Assembly (NCBI GenBank): GCA_019925095.2
Contig: CM034398.1
Span: 10,493,001-10,557,000 of the forward strand
DNA length: 64,000 nt
Reading direction: 5' to 3'
Source of the DNA: Dendrolimus kikuchii
Taxonomy: Eukaryota > Arthropoda > Insecta > Lepidoptera > Lasiocampidae
Shown piece after piece: positions 36,301 to 50,100 of the stretch. The notes beneath the pieces are model-generated. The model did no database searches. It was given only the letters and a program-made list of their open reading frames with translations, and was not told the DNA's origin. How positions within the stretch are numbered: position 1 is the stretch's first letter; each line of letters begins with the position of its first letter. The position numbers and the translations under genes were made by a program.

Positions 36301-39300
36301 TTCACGCGTATCTTTGAACCCGTGTGAGGCAATTGCGGTATTTTTATATTACTTGAAGAGACTTTAAAGCCTCATTTCAACTTTAATGAATTGACTTTAG
36401 AGTTCCATAGAGATTTTGACAAAAAAGAAACTTATAAAGTCATTATGTCGCAACGAAGATTTTTTTTTAAACTACAAAGTCTGTATTTTATGCATAAATA
36501 TTGGCCGGAAGGGGTCCAGTGTTCAAAGTGTGACTGTCAACAGGTAACCGAGTGATATATTTTTAAAATGTCGCGTGGGGTAGATATAGATACATAGATT
36601 TTTTGTCTCAATTTGAGTGTGGTCAGTATCTCAATCACCCTTATAGGAACAAATCACATTTAAGATTATCAGTTGTTATTATACATCTTAGCAAAATTGT
36701 ATAGCATCCTTAAAAATCATTATTATTTATGTTTCTTATTGACTTTTACTTTTAATGAAAAATGGTTAGAACAATATTCTCCAAGTAACTAGATTTTCGC
36801 TTGAAGGCTCTTAATAAAGTTATGTAGCGAATTGACAAAAACGTTAGATAATCGTCGCCTTTTCCAAACCTTTGTGCATTACACTGACATACCTGTTATT
36901 TCATTTAAACCAATTTGTATTTATTCTGTGTGTTAAATAAATAACAGTGCGACATCCGTCCGTCCTAGATTGCAGTTGAAATCCTGTGAAATCCAGCCAG
37001 AACTGGACTTGTTGTATCTGGCATCTGGTGAAATGCACCCTCTTGGTACCGTCGCGAGACATATTGTTTATTTATTTAGTGTAATAACATTTTTTTCCAA
37101 TATGTAATGTTTCTCGCAATATGCTGTTACCAAATGAATGTCTTCTCTGTCTATCGCTCTATATATGATAATATTTTTAATCAAGGGCATTGAAACGTAT
37201 GGACGGCGAAGATGTATTCGGCCGGAAGATTAGTACTCGGTACGCTCGTGGTTTCATGCAGCCGACCTACTCTAGTGACGAGGGTTACAGCACTGCGCCT
37301 ACGAAACACTCGCCAAATAGAGGATCTCTAGTGCTACCCCCTCATCAGGTATGTTTGATCATTGTTATTTGTTAGGCTTCTATAGTTATTATGGCAAAAC
37401 TGGAACCATTATATTGTCATTATGTTCATTCAGCTGGTGCTGCATGTCAAAGCTATTTTTCTCAGAAACTACTGGGTTTGTATTCAAGTATAAAAATTGG
37501 GTCCCCTTCCTCTTCGAAATTTTGAAAAAATTTGAGCTGTTAGAGCTTTAGAAATATTTACAACAAACGTATTTTTTTTCTTTATTAGTTTCTAAAATAT
37601 GGGATATTTTCGATTAACTGTTTCCTTAAGGTGCCGTAGCCAAATAAAGAATACAGTAGACGTTTATTGCGTTTGCGGAAGGCTTCATGGTGTGTGGCTA
37701 GATTTTTTTTACGTAGGATTAATGCAACTCATGTTTATATATACAATTCTTTTATACGGCACTGAACTCCTAAACCGCTGGACTGATTTTGGTGAATTTT
37801 TGTGTGTGTTTGAGTGGGTCCTGGGATGGCTTAGATTAATAATTGGATGTGGTAGGTGGGGCTGAAATCAGGTTGCAAGATTTTAATTAAATATTTTGTG
37901 TATGTTTGAGTGGGTCTGTAGATAGTTTTGAATTCACAATTGGATCCGGTAGGTGGCGTTGCAATCGGGTTCTAAATTTTGTATTTTTTTCAAGACAGGA
38001 TAACGGTTCCAATAGTATTCTATAAATATTTTAGTTTTCTACACTTTACCATATACATTTTTAACTCTGCCAAATCTCACACTCCTGTCTGCTCAATACG
38101 CTTATAAACGGTATTAAGATTTCCCTTTTATAAATACATAGATCCTATAAACTATAGTTCGGCCGCTCTTAGAATGTGCTAATGATTTCGTGAATATACT
38201 GGCGGATAACATTGTACAGCTTTAGGGAAGATTTATATTAGACCGGTCCGTGTCCGGACCGGGGCGGGGCCGTAGCGAAGCCACTCCGTGCTGCACGTTT
38301 ATATTACACTGGGTGCTAAACGGGCGATACAAAATGTATGTAACGTTTCAAATTCATGCCCCGTCCGGGCCACGTACACGGCACGCCCCGGACACGGCCC
38401 GGTCTAATATAAATCTTCCCTAACACGCAAACGCACTCTTAGAGCGGCCGGACTATAATGAGCTATGTGTCGGTACGTTAGATAGCGAATCCGTCGCAAG
38501 AAGCCGGCGTGGCGCTGGGTGTGTCGTCCTCGCCTGGTCCGTCCCAGTGGGCCCTGGCACTGAGCCAGCTGCCGGCGCCCACCCCTCCGCCCCTCGGACA
38601 CTGCCCCCCGCCCGCGCCCAAGCTCAGGAAGATTAGGGGCACCCATGGTAACATTTATTCGTTTAACCTTTTATACATTGAAAGTAGAATTAGTTACAAT
38701 TAAGTTTAAAATTATACTTAAGTTTATTTAATATATTAAAAAATGTAATTTTGCCATCACCCATGAGGCTGATATCGTCACTATACTATTTCCATTTCTT
38801 TATTTCCTCGATGACAGCTCCTGTGGAAACTTGAACGAGTGTCTTTTTACATTATTTAATAAAAATATGACGCTTACGCACGTACAAGGTCATAGCAGAG
38901 TCGGAGAAACTGATGGGGATGGAACTATCGATAAACGTAACAAGATAACAGACCCGATATTTTTTTACAAAATGTAAGAAACTAAACTAATGCCGGATAA
39001 TTTTTACAAATTTATTAACTAATATTACATTTCATTACAAGATGTAATTACATTATGTTGATTCTTTATTTATTTCTTTTAATAAAATCTGATGAATCGT
39101 CACTGTCACTCGATGAGCTATCCTCAACATTTATTATTTGAATGTTTTTGTTGTATTTGTCTTTGTTCAAAACAATAAATATATGCGATCGATATCATTA
39201 CTTATTTGGTCACAACACTACAACTATCAAATTAGAACTGTCATCGAGAAAATAAACAAATGGAAATAGTATAGTGACGAAGTCTCAATAAAAAATTGAA

Positions 39301-42300
39301 AAAAAAAACCTTTTATACATGTTAAACACTACTTGCAGTATACAATTAATTGACCATAGTTTCGTGAGATATTTATTTTATGTAATTTTTATTTTTAACA
39401 GTCTATAGTTGAGTTGCCTGAGCATTTCTCGGTCTAACTTTTTTAAATTTTTTATGGATGTATATGTTTGCGTTTTTACCACTGATGTTAAGCGATGACG
39501 CCGTTTGGGATGGAGCACGCTTACCTAGTACATACCTATTCACTCGTGACTTGAAGATTTCAAGATTGTATTTGTCAGGAGAAACAGACTTCGGCAAATA
39601 ATTCCACTCTTCGGCAGTGTGTACCAGAAAAGATGAAGCGAGGCGCTTGGTTCTGACTGGTGGTGTTTCCACCATTTAACGGTGGCGCAAAACAAAACTC
39701 ATTGGAATGCAAATCAATCCTCAAATAACCTCTCTACAGATGTATTAGGTCTTATAATTAATTCCGTACCGTTTGCTTTTAGGCTCTGTGAACTTAGATC
39801 GATCGGGTTGCTCGTCAAGCAACAGCGGTGAGGAGAGGGGTCCCCGTGGCGCCGGCCACAGTCGGGCCACCTCTCCTTGGAACTCGTCCAGCGTCAGTGA
39901 GCAGAGTGAGGGCGAGCCGGAATCCACCGTCGAGTTGACCGTTTCCAATCTTCCCTTTTTTGAGCCTACTGTATTGCAGGTATACACTTTACTCCACATT
40001 TACACACACATACTCAGAACGGCACACGTACACGCACATTCAGATAGTCTTATTAGAACTATTTTTGTCTATTAAAATCGTTATGTTGTTATAAGAATCC
40101 CATTGTCCCATAGGCAGTTTGGCCAAAAAACGCATGTCATTTTATACTTGCATATAAAATCGTTATATGTCTCTGTTTATGTATGTTGCAGGTGTTATTC
40201 TAAGAAACTATTGAATAATATATATATATGTATGAAATTTTAGGGTGGATATATTCTAATTCTACTACACCACTGTTTAAATCGCCTAAATTGAAAAATT
40301 AGAGGTTCATACATATTTTTATTTAACTAGGTTTAAATCGCGAATAGAACAGAATATTTCCTAGAGGAGATTTCGCTTCGATTCGCTTCCAAAGACCTGA
40401 AAGTGTGTCACCTCCCTCTTACTTTGAAATATGTGGACTTATGGCTCGACCGCCTTATTTGCACGTATATTACCATAGTTACAGACAAAAATGGTTATCA
40501 AGCCGTAAGTACCACTACTTACTCATAAAACATCTATCGCCTGCTTATGAATGAGAAATAAATAAAAATGAATAGTGGTACATACATACATACATACATA
40601 CATATATACATACATACATAACTTCACGCCAGTTCCCTTGCGGGGTAGGCACGGACACATTCAGGCTAATGAATAGTGGTACAGATTAAAAATAATTTAC
40701 TGACGAAAATATACAGACATATGTTATTAGGGTTCACATATTAGGGAATGGATATGAAGATTTCATAAAGTTTTTTCCAAAAATGACTATGAGACTTCAA
40801 AAGCATGGATATATATACGTATTATCGAGACACATAGAACTTTGGTAATTTTCAGGAAATGCTAACGAAGCTGGTCAGTGCTTACGCGCCCGTAGTACGT
40901 GTGTCGGTGTGGAACGCTGGCGACGGGCCTCTGGCAACGGTTGTGCTTAGTTCGGAATGGGACGCTAGATTAGTCATATCCCGTCTCCACAAGAAACGCC
41001 TCGACCTCCAATGGACAGGTCGCAGGCTCGAGCTGTCCTTGGGGAGGCCTTCTCCGGCACCCAACGTGGACGTACTCCGTGCAAGGCTCAGGGCCATACT
41101 CCTGGATCAACCCAATCATAGCTTACCGTTGCTCCGGCTGAGAGATGCATACGCCAGTCGACACTGCTGTGCATTAACCACCTCTGATATAGCCAAGGTG
41201 AAGGATACAGTGATAATGCATGAAAGCTTCGGAAGAATCGTCCAACTGATTGATACAACGCCAGTGTCTAATACCGAGGTGGAAGAGGCTCCTTGGAAGT
41301 GTCATGTCCACATGTCTATGAATGGGCACCAAGAGGATGGCACACGCATCTTGCAACCGGTGTTCATTGAGTTATCAGTGCTTGCGGCTAATGTGCAATT
41401 ATTGCTGGAGAGCCATAATGGAGTCTTGCCATTGCTTAGGTAAGTTGTACTGTATGACTATTGAATGAGGATGTAATATTTTTATCTCTGTACTCTACTA
41501 AGTTTTCCATAAAAATGGAGATGTATTTTCAAGTTGTGAATCAATGTGAAACTAAGATATAGTGAAAAATACCTGTGCCCATTTTGTTATTATGAATTTA
41601 ATGGTGATGTGTTTAGGAATATATTTATGACTTATTTATAACAACTAAAACTTTGTAGAAAAAAGGTTTTTAATTAATTGGGACACCTTTTATTTATTAT
41701 GAACAGATCCGAACTTTTTTGATGTCAGTTATAAGGCTAGTAGCACCTTTGGTGTTACAATGTCCATAGGTGACGGTAATCACTTTCCACCAGGTGGGCC
41801 ATCTGATTTCTGCTGTAGTCATGCAATAAATAAAATCTATAATATTATTAAATTCTAAAAATACATCTACTATTTAAAAAAACAACTAGAACCCTTGTTC
41901 GGGATTCACGTAAAAACTACTGTGCCGATTTCGATACGGTTTTCACTGATCGACAGTACATTCTTAGACTTAAAGCCGCCCTTTCCTTGTTATCCTGGGA
42001 ATCCTACGGGAATTTCCCAATGTAAAGTTGATCAGGTGCATAAAAATTATTCTGACAGAATTTCCACTAAAACAATAATGTACTTTTTTTATATGCTGCG
42101 GTACTTTGTGTTCGGGGATCCCGCGGGAACTTTCCCGGAAATGATATAAAATAGTTAGTTGCATAAACATTATCTGATTTCGATACGATTTCACTAGATC
42201 TAGCTTAAGTCCTTTTTCAACTGATTGGATACTTTATATTCCCGGAATCCTGCGGGAATTTTTCCGGGAGTATATTAAAGTGGGTATACGTAAAAATTAG

Positions 42301-44081
42301 CCAATTCGTATGTGATTAATACTAAAACAATATAATCCGGGACTTTTTATATTTCTCAAGATTTCCTAACTTCGAAGACATTGATCGTCGTGATCGTGAT
42401 ATTAGGACTTTATTAATATGAGAGTTTCTGTGTTTATTAGACATCTTTAGTAGGACAGATGTTGTTATGTACGCCTTTAGCAACTTAACTTGGGTGGTTA
42501 GGGGTATCCTCGGAATTCATGTTCTTTAAAAAATCTGTTGCCTTGCTGACAATACAATACCCCCTGAATTTAAGTATTGGCAAAATAACTGTAATCTACA
42601 TTATCTATCAAGCGTGGGCGAGGTTGCGAGTATATCCTGGTATAAAATATGTCACTAGTTCAGTAAACAGATGAAGTGATTTTCATGAAATATTTTGTCT
42701 ACTAAGTGGGTCCCGGGATGATTTAGATTAATTAACAATTGGACCCGGTGGGTGGCGCTGCAATAGGGTTCTAAATTTTATTTTTTTAGGGCAGGACAAT
42801 ATCTGCCCGGTCCGCTAGTTTTCCTATAAAATGCGTGTACCCGTGTTAACATGTATGTGTTGTTGTCTCAGCTTCGTAGATTGCTACGAGGCAACGTTTC
42901 GCCCGTTAATAGTGGACGCAGAGCACGGCGTGGTCTTGGAGCTGCTGCTGAGGAGCATTCCCGGATTGGAGGTGAAGGAGACTCCATCACGCCACCTCGC
43001 TTGGCGGGTTAACGACCTGGACTCATCACCCACATCCAACCAAAGTGAGATTTTTGTTATTTTGTAAAAGCCGAGCTCGTCCCTGCCTACTCCTTTTGCT
43101 AGGATTCTGTCTAGGAAACTCAAGGACAATAGTCCCCAAACTTTTGCAGCAACACCAAAGGTGCTACAAATGCACTGCTGCTCTTTTATGAGAGACTGAA
43201 ACCTGGCCACTAATGCCGGAACACAACTCAAGGTTGTTATGGCAACATACTCTAGATCAGGAGTGGTAGCCATCCGGCCGGACGAGCAAATACACTACCA
43301 CCTGGCTGTGGGTTGTTATGTCGCCTTTTATGACAGGCCGCCTGGCTGCAGGAAATTGTATTCTTTCTCCGTTCTTGTACGGGTCCTAAAAATGGGTAAT
43401 GCGTTGGCTGCGACAATTGGTGTTGCAAACGCCTATAGGCGACGGTGATGACTTTCTATGAACTGGGTCATTTGCATTTTTGCCAGCTTCGCAATAAAAA
43501 ACGGTATGTGGTTGTTTCTAAAGTGGTCTTTTTTTCTTTCGTAGGTGTGGTTTCAGGCGAGAGCTCCCGGTCGAGCAACGAGCGCGAGCGCCCCCGCACG
43601 GCGCCCACGCTCGAGCCCATGCTGGCGCTGTTCGAGCGCGAGCTCACCGACCTGCTGCGAACTACGCCGCGATGCTCGATACCGTTCAGCAAGTGAGTGC
43701 AGCATAGTATATTCCCCTTTATTAAACAACTAGAGTTTACCCGAAGTGAGTACCTCTTGTTCAAACAGCAGGCGTTAATACAGTTTACACTATTACATTT
43801 TTATGTTGGTGCGATTTGCCCTCGGAAGATTTACTTCTTTGTATATCGCAAACTATCCCATCTCCCAGAATGAAAAGTATAACTTGCATTCTCTATTTCA
43901 ACCCGGTCTAGTTTTATTTATTATATCTATATCTATCTGAAAGCTACATAAACGACCAAAACTACCAAAAGACCAAAACTACCAAAAGACCAAAAACCTA
44001 CCAAAATTATGATGAAAATAGCTGATCTCAACAAAAAAAATCCATCCTAGTTCCTAGGAGAACCTATACATATATCTATCC

Positions 44082-44141
<60 letters not shown>

Positions 44142-47100
44142 TGAGTATCAGCCAAATTGGTTCAGTAGTTTTTCCGTGACAGAGCAACAGACAGACAGTC
44201 TTACTTTTGCATTTTTAATAATAATAGGGATGTACTATATATACACAGGTGAACTGTTAAAGTGGGCCTCTATGGCTATATCTGAATCTATAAAACACTA
44301 GCGGATCGGCCAGACTTTGTCCTGCCTTAAACAAATAAAAATTTTGAACCCGATTTCAGCGCCACCTACCGTATCTAATTTTGAATCTACACCATCCCAC
44401 CATCCACTCAAATACCAAAAATTTAATCATAATCAGTCCAGCGGTTTAGGAGAACTACAGTAATATACACATGTACTGAAAAATTATACAGATGAATTTT
44501 TATGTGGGCTTCGAAGTAGTCTCGGTGCCGATTTTTATGAAAACTCAGTTATAGGAATTGAGTCTCACATTTTTGAAAAAACAAAATTATTCTAGTCAGT
44601 TATCGAATCACTTGAATTTGAAATAGACACGTGCTTTATTAATACACCAGTCCATAGTGTACAGCTTGTGAGGATTAATTTGTGTAAAGGAATGTCTAAT
44701 GTAAAACTAAGGGAAAGGATTGATTTTTAACAAAATGTTCTATTTTATTTTGTGTATGAATAGATATTTTCTAGGTAAGCGTGCTCCATCTTCGACCGCA
44801 TCATCGTCTATTATATTAGGCGTGATCGTGGTCAAACACAAAAATCTATACAGATAAATAAAATTGAAGTGTCTTTTTGAAATGTCCAAATAAAAATGCG
44901 AAAAACATCAGGCGGATAATTCGCATCAGGAGATTCTGAGAATGCAATTTTTAGCATTTTTGTCTGTCTGGATGTTCCGGCTAATCTCTGAAACGGCTGA
45001 ACCGATTTTGACGGGACTTTCACTGGCGGATATTTTTTTATCATATACATTTTTTTCTAGAAAATAATGTTTTGAATATATAATTATAATAATCGGCAGA
45101 CATACTCACATATTGTATATCCCCAAATTAAGCAATTTACGCTTGTGTTACGGGTATTATATATACAACTAGCTACGCCCGCGGCTTCACCCGCGTGGTG
45201 ATGGAAAATCGTTATATTTGGATAATTCACACTATATCTTTATAAATTATAGCCTATGTGTTATTCTGATGTGTAAGCTATATTACTGTAAAGTTTCATT
45301 AAAATCCATTCAGTAGTTTTTGCGTGAAAGAGTAACAAACATACATCTATACATCCATACACACATTTATAGGATTATAGGATGGGTAATTAGTTACGTT
45401 TTCCACTGGGTTATTATGTTGGTAGTGTTCTTCCGTGATACGATTTTCATAGCGGAATTCATTCAGCTAGAAACATGTGTTAATTTTTGTTAGGCTTATA
45501 CCGAAGTTCCATCATCACTTCGGCCGCCAGTGCCGCGTCGCCGACTACGGCTTCACCAAGCTGCCTGATTTACTTGCTGCTTTGAGCGATACTATCGTGG
45601 TAAGTTGATGTATCTAGTTTATAAGTTTTATGTGTGTATATGGTTAAATTATGCAATTAGTTTATGGAATAATGAAAATATGCGTTATGAAAATAATTGT
45701 AATTTAAAAGTTAGGCAATATCATCTCGTTAGGTAATAAATTAAATACCTTTAAAAAGGATTAGTACATGTTTTATTTATTTTTGGAAATTTTTTTGAAA
45801 CCAATAATTTGGTATACAAAACACTCATTGTATGTACATATCCAAGCTAACAACACAACTGTTTGTGTTATGGATAAAATATAATGGACAGCCCCGGAAT
45901 TGATCCCAAACATCTTGAGTAAATAACGCACAGTTCATTTCCAATATTGAGTAAATTGCATACTAGAAGTACTTGTTGTGCTGCTAGTAAGCAATTTGAG
46001 TACTAATCAAAAAATGCAAATTATTATCCCTCTCATATCACCAGGGTAAAAACACTATAAGCATATACATACTACCACGCCTGTTTCCAATGGGGTAGAC
46101 AGAGACTATAGATCTCCACTTGCAAAGATCCTGATTAACAAATTTACCTTCATCTACTTTCATTAACATCTTCATACATGCGCATCTACTTTCATTAACA
46201 TCTTCATACATTTATTTGAGATGCGTTTTTACCTGACCTCCTTTTGGTACTTCTGATAAGATATCATGGTGTGTACGTCACGGTCTACTAGCACCAACTC
46301 TATTCACACTGCTGTCATACACTTATTTTGTGATTCTACTTTCATCAATTCTCTCTACATACCCAAACCACCTTAACATTCTTTTTTCAACTCTTGTTAT
46401 TACATCTTCTACTACTGTAAATATTACGAGTTAAATTACTTATACTGGGTCCAAACGCTTATTTTGCTTTTGCACGTCTATCAAGTTACATATTTCTTGA
46501 CAGTAAAGCCAACATATTGTCTTACTTTATTCTTGCTGGTAACATAATAGTACATACATACATACATACATAACTTCACGCCAGTTCCCTTGCGGGGTAG
46601 GCACGAACAACAGAGCGCCATTTAGGCTTATTCTTACATACCTCACTTGCTTCTTTGACATTCATAACTCTTGTCATGCACGCTCGTCTGTTCTTAAGGC
46701 TCCTGACATCACCTTCTGCTAGTACACGATCAATTTGATCATGGAAGGTGTGTCGTGGCCTTCCACGACTTCTGCATCCATCCACTTTTGCATTGTATAT
46801 CTGTTTATTCATTCTTTCATCATGCATTCTTTCCACATGCCCGAACCACCGGAGCATTCCTTTCCTTACCTTCACCTCGACACTCTCTTTCAGACCAACT
46901 CTCTTTCTTACTTCGGTATTACGAACGCGGTCCGCAAGCGTCACTCCGCAGATTTTGCGCAGTGCTCGCATCTCGACCGCGTTTACTCTACTTTCATGCT
47001 CTTTCTTCCATACCCAACTCTCGCTTCCATACGTGAGCGTAGGTACCAGCACCGCATTGTGTACGGCGAGCTGGGCCTTCTGGCTGAGGTTCTTAGCGCC

Positions 47101-50100
47101 TAGAAGTTTACCTAACGCTCCATTCACACTATTCCCCAAATTCACTCTTCTTTCTATATCAGCGGTGTACCTTCCATCCCTGCTAAAAGCACATCCAAGA
47201 TATACAAACTCATTCACTTGCTCCAGCATAACATCATCGACCATTATCCTTGCATTCGTTCTGGTTTCTTCTCTTTCAAACACCATAACCTTTGTTTTCT
47301 TCGCATTCAAATGTAAGCCTCTCGCCTGACAGTCATCTTTCATCATTGTGACTAGTGTTTGCAGTTCTGATGGCGATTCGGCTAAAAGCACGGCATCATC
47401 CGCATAAAGCAAGGTGCTTACAACTAGGTCACTCATCCGCACCCCAACATCCATCAATCTTATTCTCTGGAGACAATCGTCCAGGTATAGGATGAACAGC
47501 AAAGCCGACAGCACGCAGCCCTGTCGGACGCCAATATTGACGTCAAACCAGGGCGACAGGCTGCCATCCAGCCGCACGCATGCCATACAGTCTTCGTAAG
47601 TGGACTGCACAGCACGCATCAGTTGGCCATCAATCCCATATCTGGGCAATATGTCCCAGAGGTCCTTCCGCACAACCCTGTCAAATGCTTTCTCTAGATC
47701 CACAAAACCGCAGAAAACCTTCCGGCCCATAGCCAGCTGCTTCTCTACGATATTGCGGAGAGAGAAAACTTGATCCATACATCCCCTTCCATTTCTGAAG
47801 CCACCTTGTGCATCCCACCATCGGATACCACTCTCATTCTCTTTTCAATAATCTTCGTATACACTTTAGATGCTGTGCTGATCAAACTGATGGCCCTGTA
47901 GCTGGCGCACTCCATACGTGACCCCTTGCCTTTATACAAGGGCACGATGACAGCGCGCCTCCAGTCCTTGGGAACCTTTCCCGTCCTCCAGCACAAGTTG
48001 CATAAGGACAGGAAAGCGTCCCGGACGCAGGTTCCACCATATTTGATCATCTCAGCAGACACACTATCGATTCCTACTGCCTTTCCATTTTTCAGACTTC
48101 TTATCGACCATTCGATCTCTTCCAAAGTGATCTCGGATGCTGACTCCTCGGAGTCGGTCACAGACTCAGTCGTGGTGCCAGCATCCGGGATATCATCATA
48201 CATTTCTCTAAAATATTCACTCCATCGCGCTAATACCTCTTGTGGGTTAGCAAGAACGTCCCCAGCTTTAGATTTTATTCTTTCCATTCTGGAAGCTGAC
48301 GAACAACCCCGAGACTTCTTAACCTCTCTCCAAAAGAGTTTGGTATTCGCCTCGAAGTTCTCCGTCAGCTTCTCTTCTTCTTTCAATTTTATTCTTTCGC
48401 GCTTCTCTTTCACTAAAGCTTTGGTTTCATTCTTGCAGAGGCGATAAATTTCTTTCTTCATCTCTTTCATACTGTCATTCTGTTGCAAAGAAGCAACATA
48501 ATCCAGCCAGGCTTTTCTCTTTCTCTCTACGCTGGATTTAACATCCGCGTCCCACCATTCATCACCTTTCGTTGTTATGTGCCTCTTTGCGCATCCACAT
48601 GCTTCTTTTGCGCTTTCCACTATACTTTCTTTCATACTATCCCAGTCATTATCCACATCTAAGTCGGAGAAGTCCGCTTTTGCAAAAATATACTCCTTAG
48701 AAATTGGTACGCACTCGCCAGTGTCTCCACTTCTTGAAAAGGCCCACAAACCGGCTTATCACCAGGTAGTGGTCCGTTTCAAGAGTGGGGCCTCTGTAGG
48801 CTCTTGTATCCATTAGTTTCGGAGGCGACTATCTATTAAAATCAGATCAATCATACTTTTCTGATCATTCATTCTCCATGTATACATGTGAATAAATGAA
48901 GTTGATTTTTATAAAAAATCGAGTCGGTAACACATTAGAACATTACTAATTGTTCCGTCATTAACCTGCCAGAAGTAAAATAAATGCTTGGAAAGGGTAT
49001 AATCCGTTGGTTTACATTATGCACGTTTCCATGACAGTAAGCAGGAAAATGGCGAGGAATGTGGACGGCTCGAGTATTAAATGTTAAAATAAGTTGCATT
49101 TACATACTCTCGTTGTCTACTTTCCTGCTCACTGCCATGGAACTGGGCATGTTGTAAACGAGATATGTACCTATATAAAACATCCAAAATGATGTTAGAG
49201 TTCTGTTTTTAATTCTACAGGTACTTGGTTCGGGTTCAAATCGCGTGATAACAATATCGTGTGCGGCGCAGGCCCGCCGCTGGACCTGCGACCTGGTGAA
49301 GGTGCTGAAGGCGCATCCGGGCCGCTCTCTCTTGCCACCAGACCTCCCAAAGGCATACCAGGTCTCTATAAATTTATATGTGTTAGATTATTGTACTATT
49401 AACAAATTTATTTACTGACTGAGGGTAGTTTGTATCCATTACTCCGCTAGTCGTTCCATCATCATTCGAATATAAAAGTTTACAGATGGAACAATGAGAC
49501 AAATTTCCCACTCCGACTTTGTTTGGGTGCAGAATCTCGCTCTGGCTTTGGTCTGATGCATATGTGGTGGCTAATTAATGTGCGAGAAGTGAATATTGAC
49601 TCTTACCCATCGTTTACAACTCTACATTTTGGCCACTTCCACGAGAATAAGCAAGAAAGTGGCAGGAATGTTGGGTTTGGAGCTCCGCACTTTCTTAGCC
49701 ACTTTCCTGCTTGAAACGAGGTAGTAAGGAAAGTATACAATCATAGATACGTTGATTATGACATAAAGACCAGTATCTCGACAGATTGGTCCAAGTGGGG
49801 TGAGGTAACAGATGTCATTTGTGACCCTGAACTGGGGCCCAATTCTGCTATTTTAATATCTTGACGTTGCAAAAACCAAAGGTAGTGTCAGAAATTCATA
49901 TTCTACTAAATCTACAATATCTTCTTGATATCGTCGCAGCAGAATAAAGTAGAAAAAACTGAAAGTACCATTATCAGAAATGGCCGTTAGCCGAAATGAA
50001 TATTTAAGTTACCAAAATGTTAAACCTTTATTTCGCGAGTTTTCGCATATCAATATTTATAAAGAAATAGTGGCGTGCCACGGACACGACATTGGAATTA

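Larger units (their letters stand above)
37186..39979 (+). other. MARF1: MARF1 exons 7-9: end of RRM1, Ser/Pro-rich linker, start of RRM2
   Basis: Exon 7 (37186-37348) finishes RRM1 and begins a Ser/Tyr-rich linker. Exon 8 (38482-38647) is Pro-rich ([19 protein letters not shown]). Exon 9 (39783-39979) is Ser/Gly/Arg-rich and ends with [17 protein letters not shown], the first strand of RRM2. Exon 8 begins only 24 bp after a nested MITE pair. Confidence 0.88.
42872..49361 (+). other. MARF1: MARF1 exons 11-14: LOTUS 2 to LOTUS 4
   Basis: Exon 11 completes LOTUS 2 ([26 protein letters not shown]). Exons 12 and 13 hold LOTUS 3, the best-conserved unit ([20 protein letters not shown], then [20 protein letters not shown]). 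Exon 14 starts with [12 protein letters not shown] and opens LOTUS 4 ([20 protein letters not shown]). The intron between exons 13 and 14 contains a 2.3 kb non-LTR retrotransposon on the opposite strand. Confidence 0.92.

Noticed and set aside
41895..42194. Overlapping open frames on both strands
   Set aside because: They lie in a Helitron-like repeat with reiterated units and resemble no protein.
46735..47329. Overlapping plus-strand open frames of 93-193 codons
   Set aside because: They are opposite-strand shadows of the reverse transcriptase frame on the minus strand, which has clear RT motifs.
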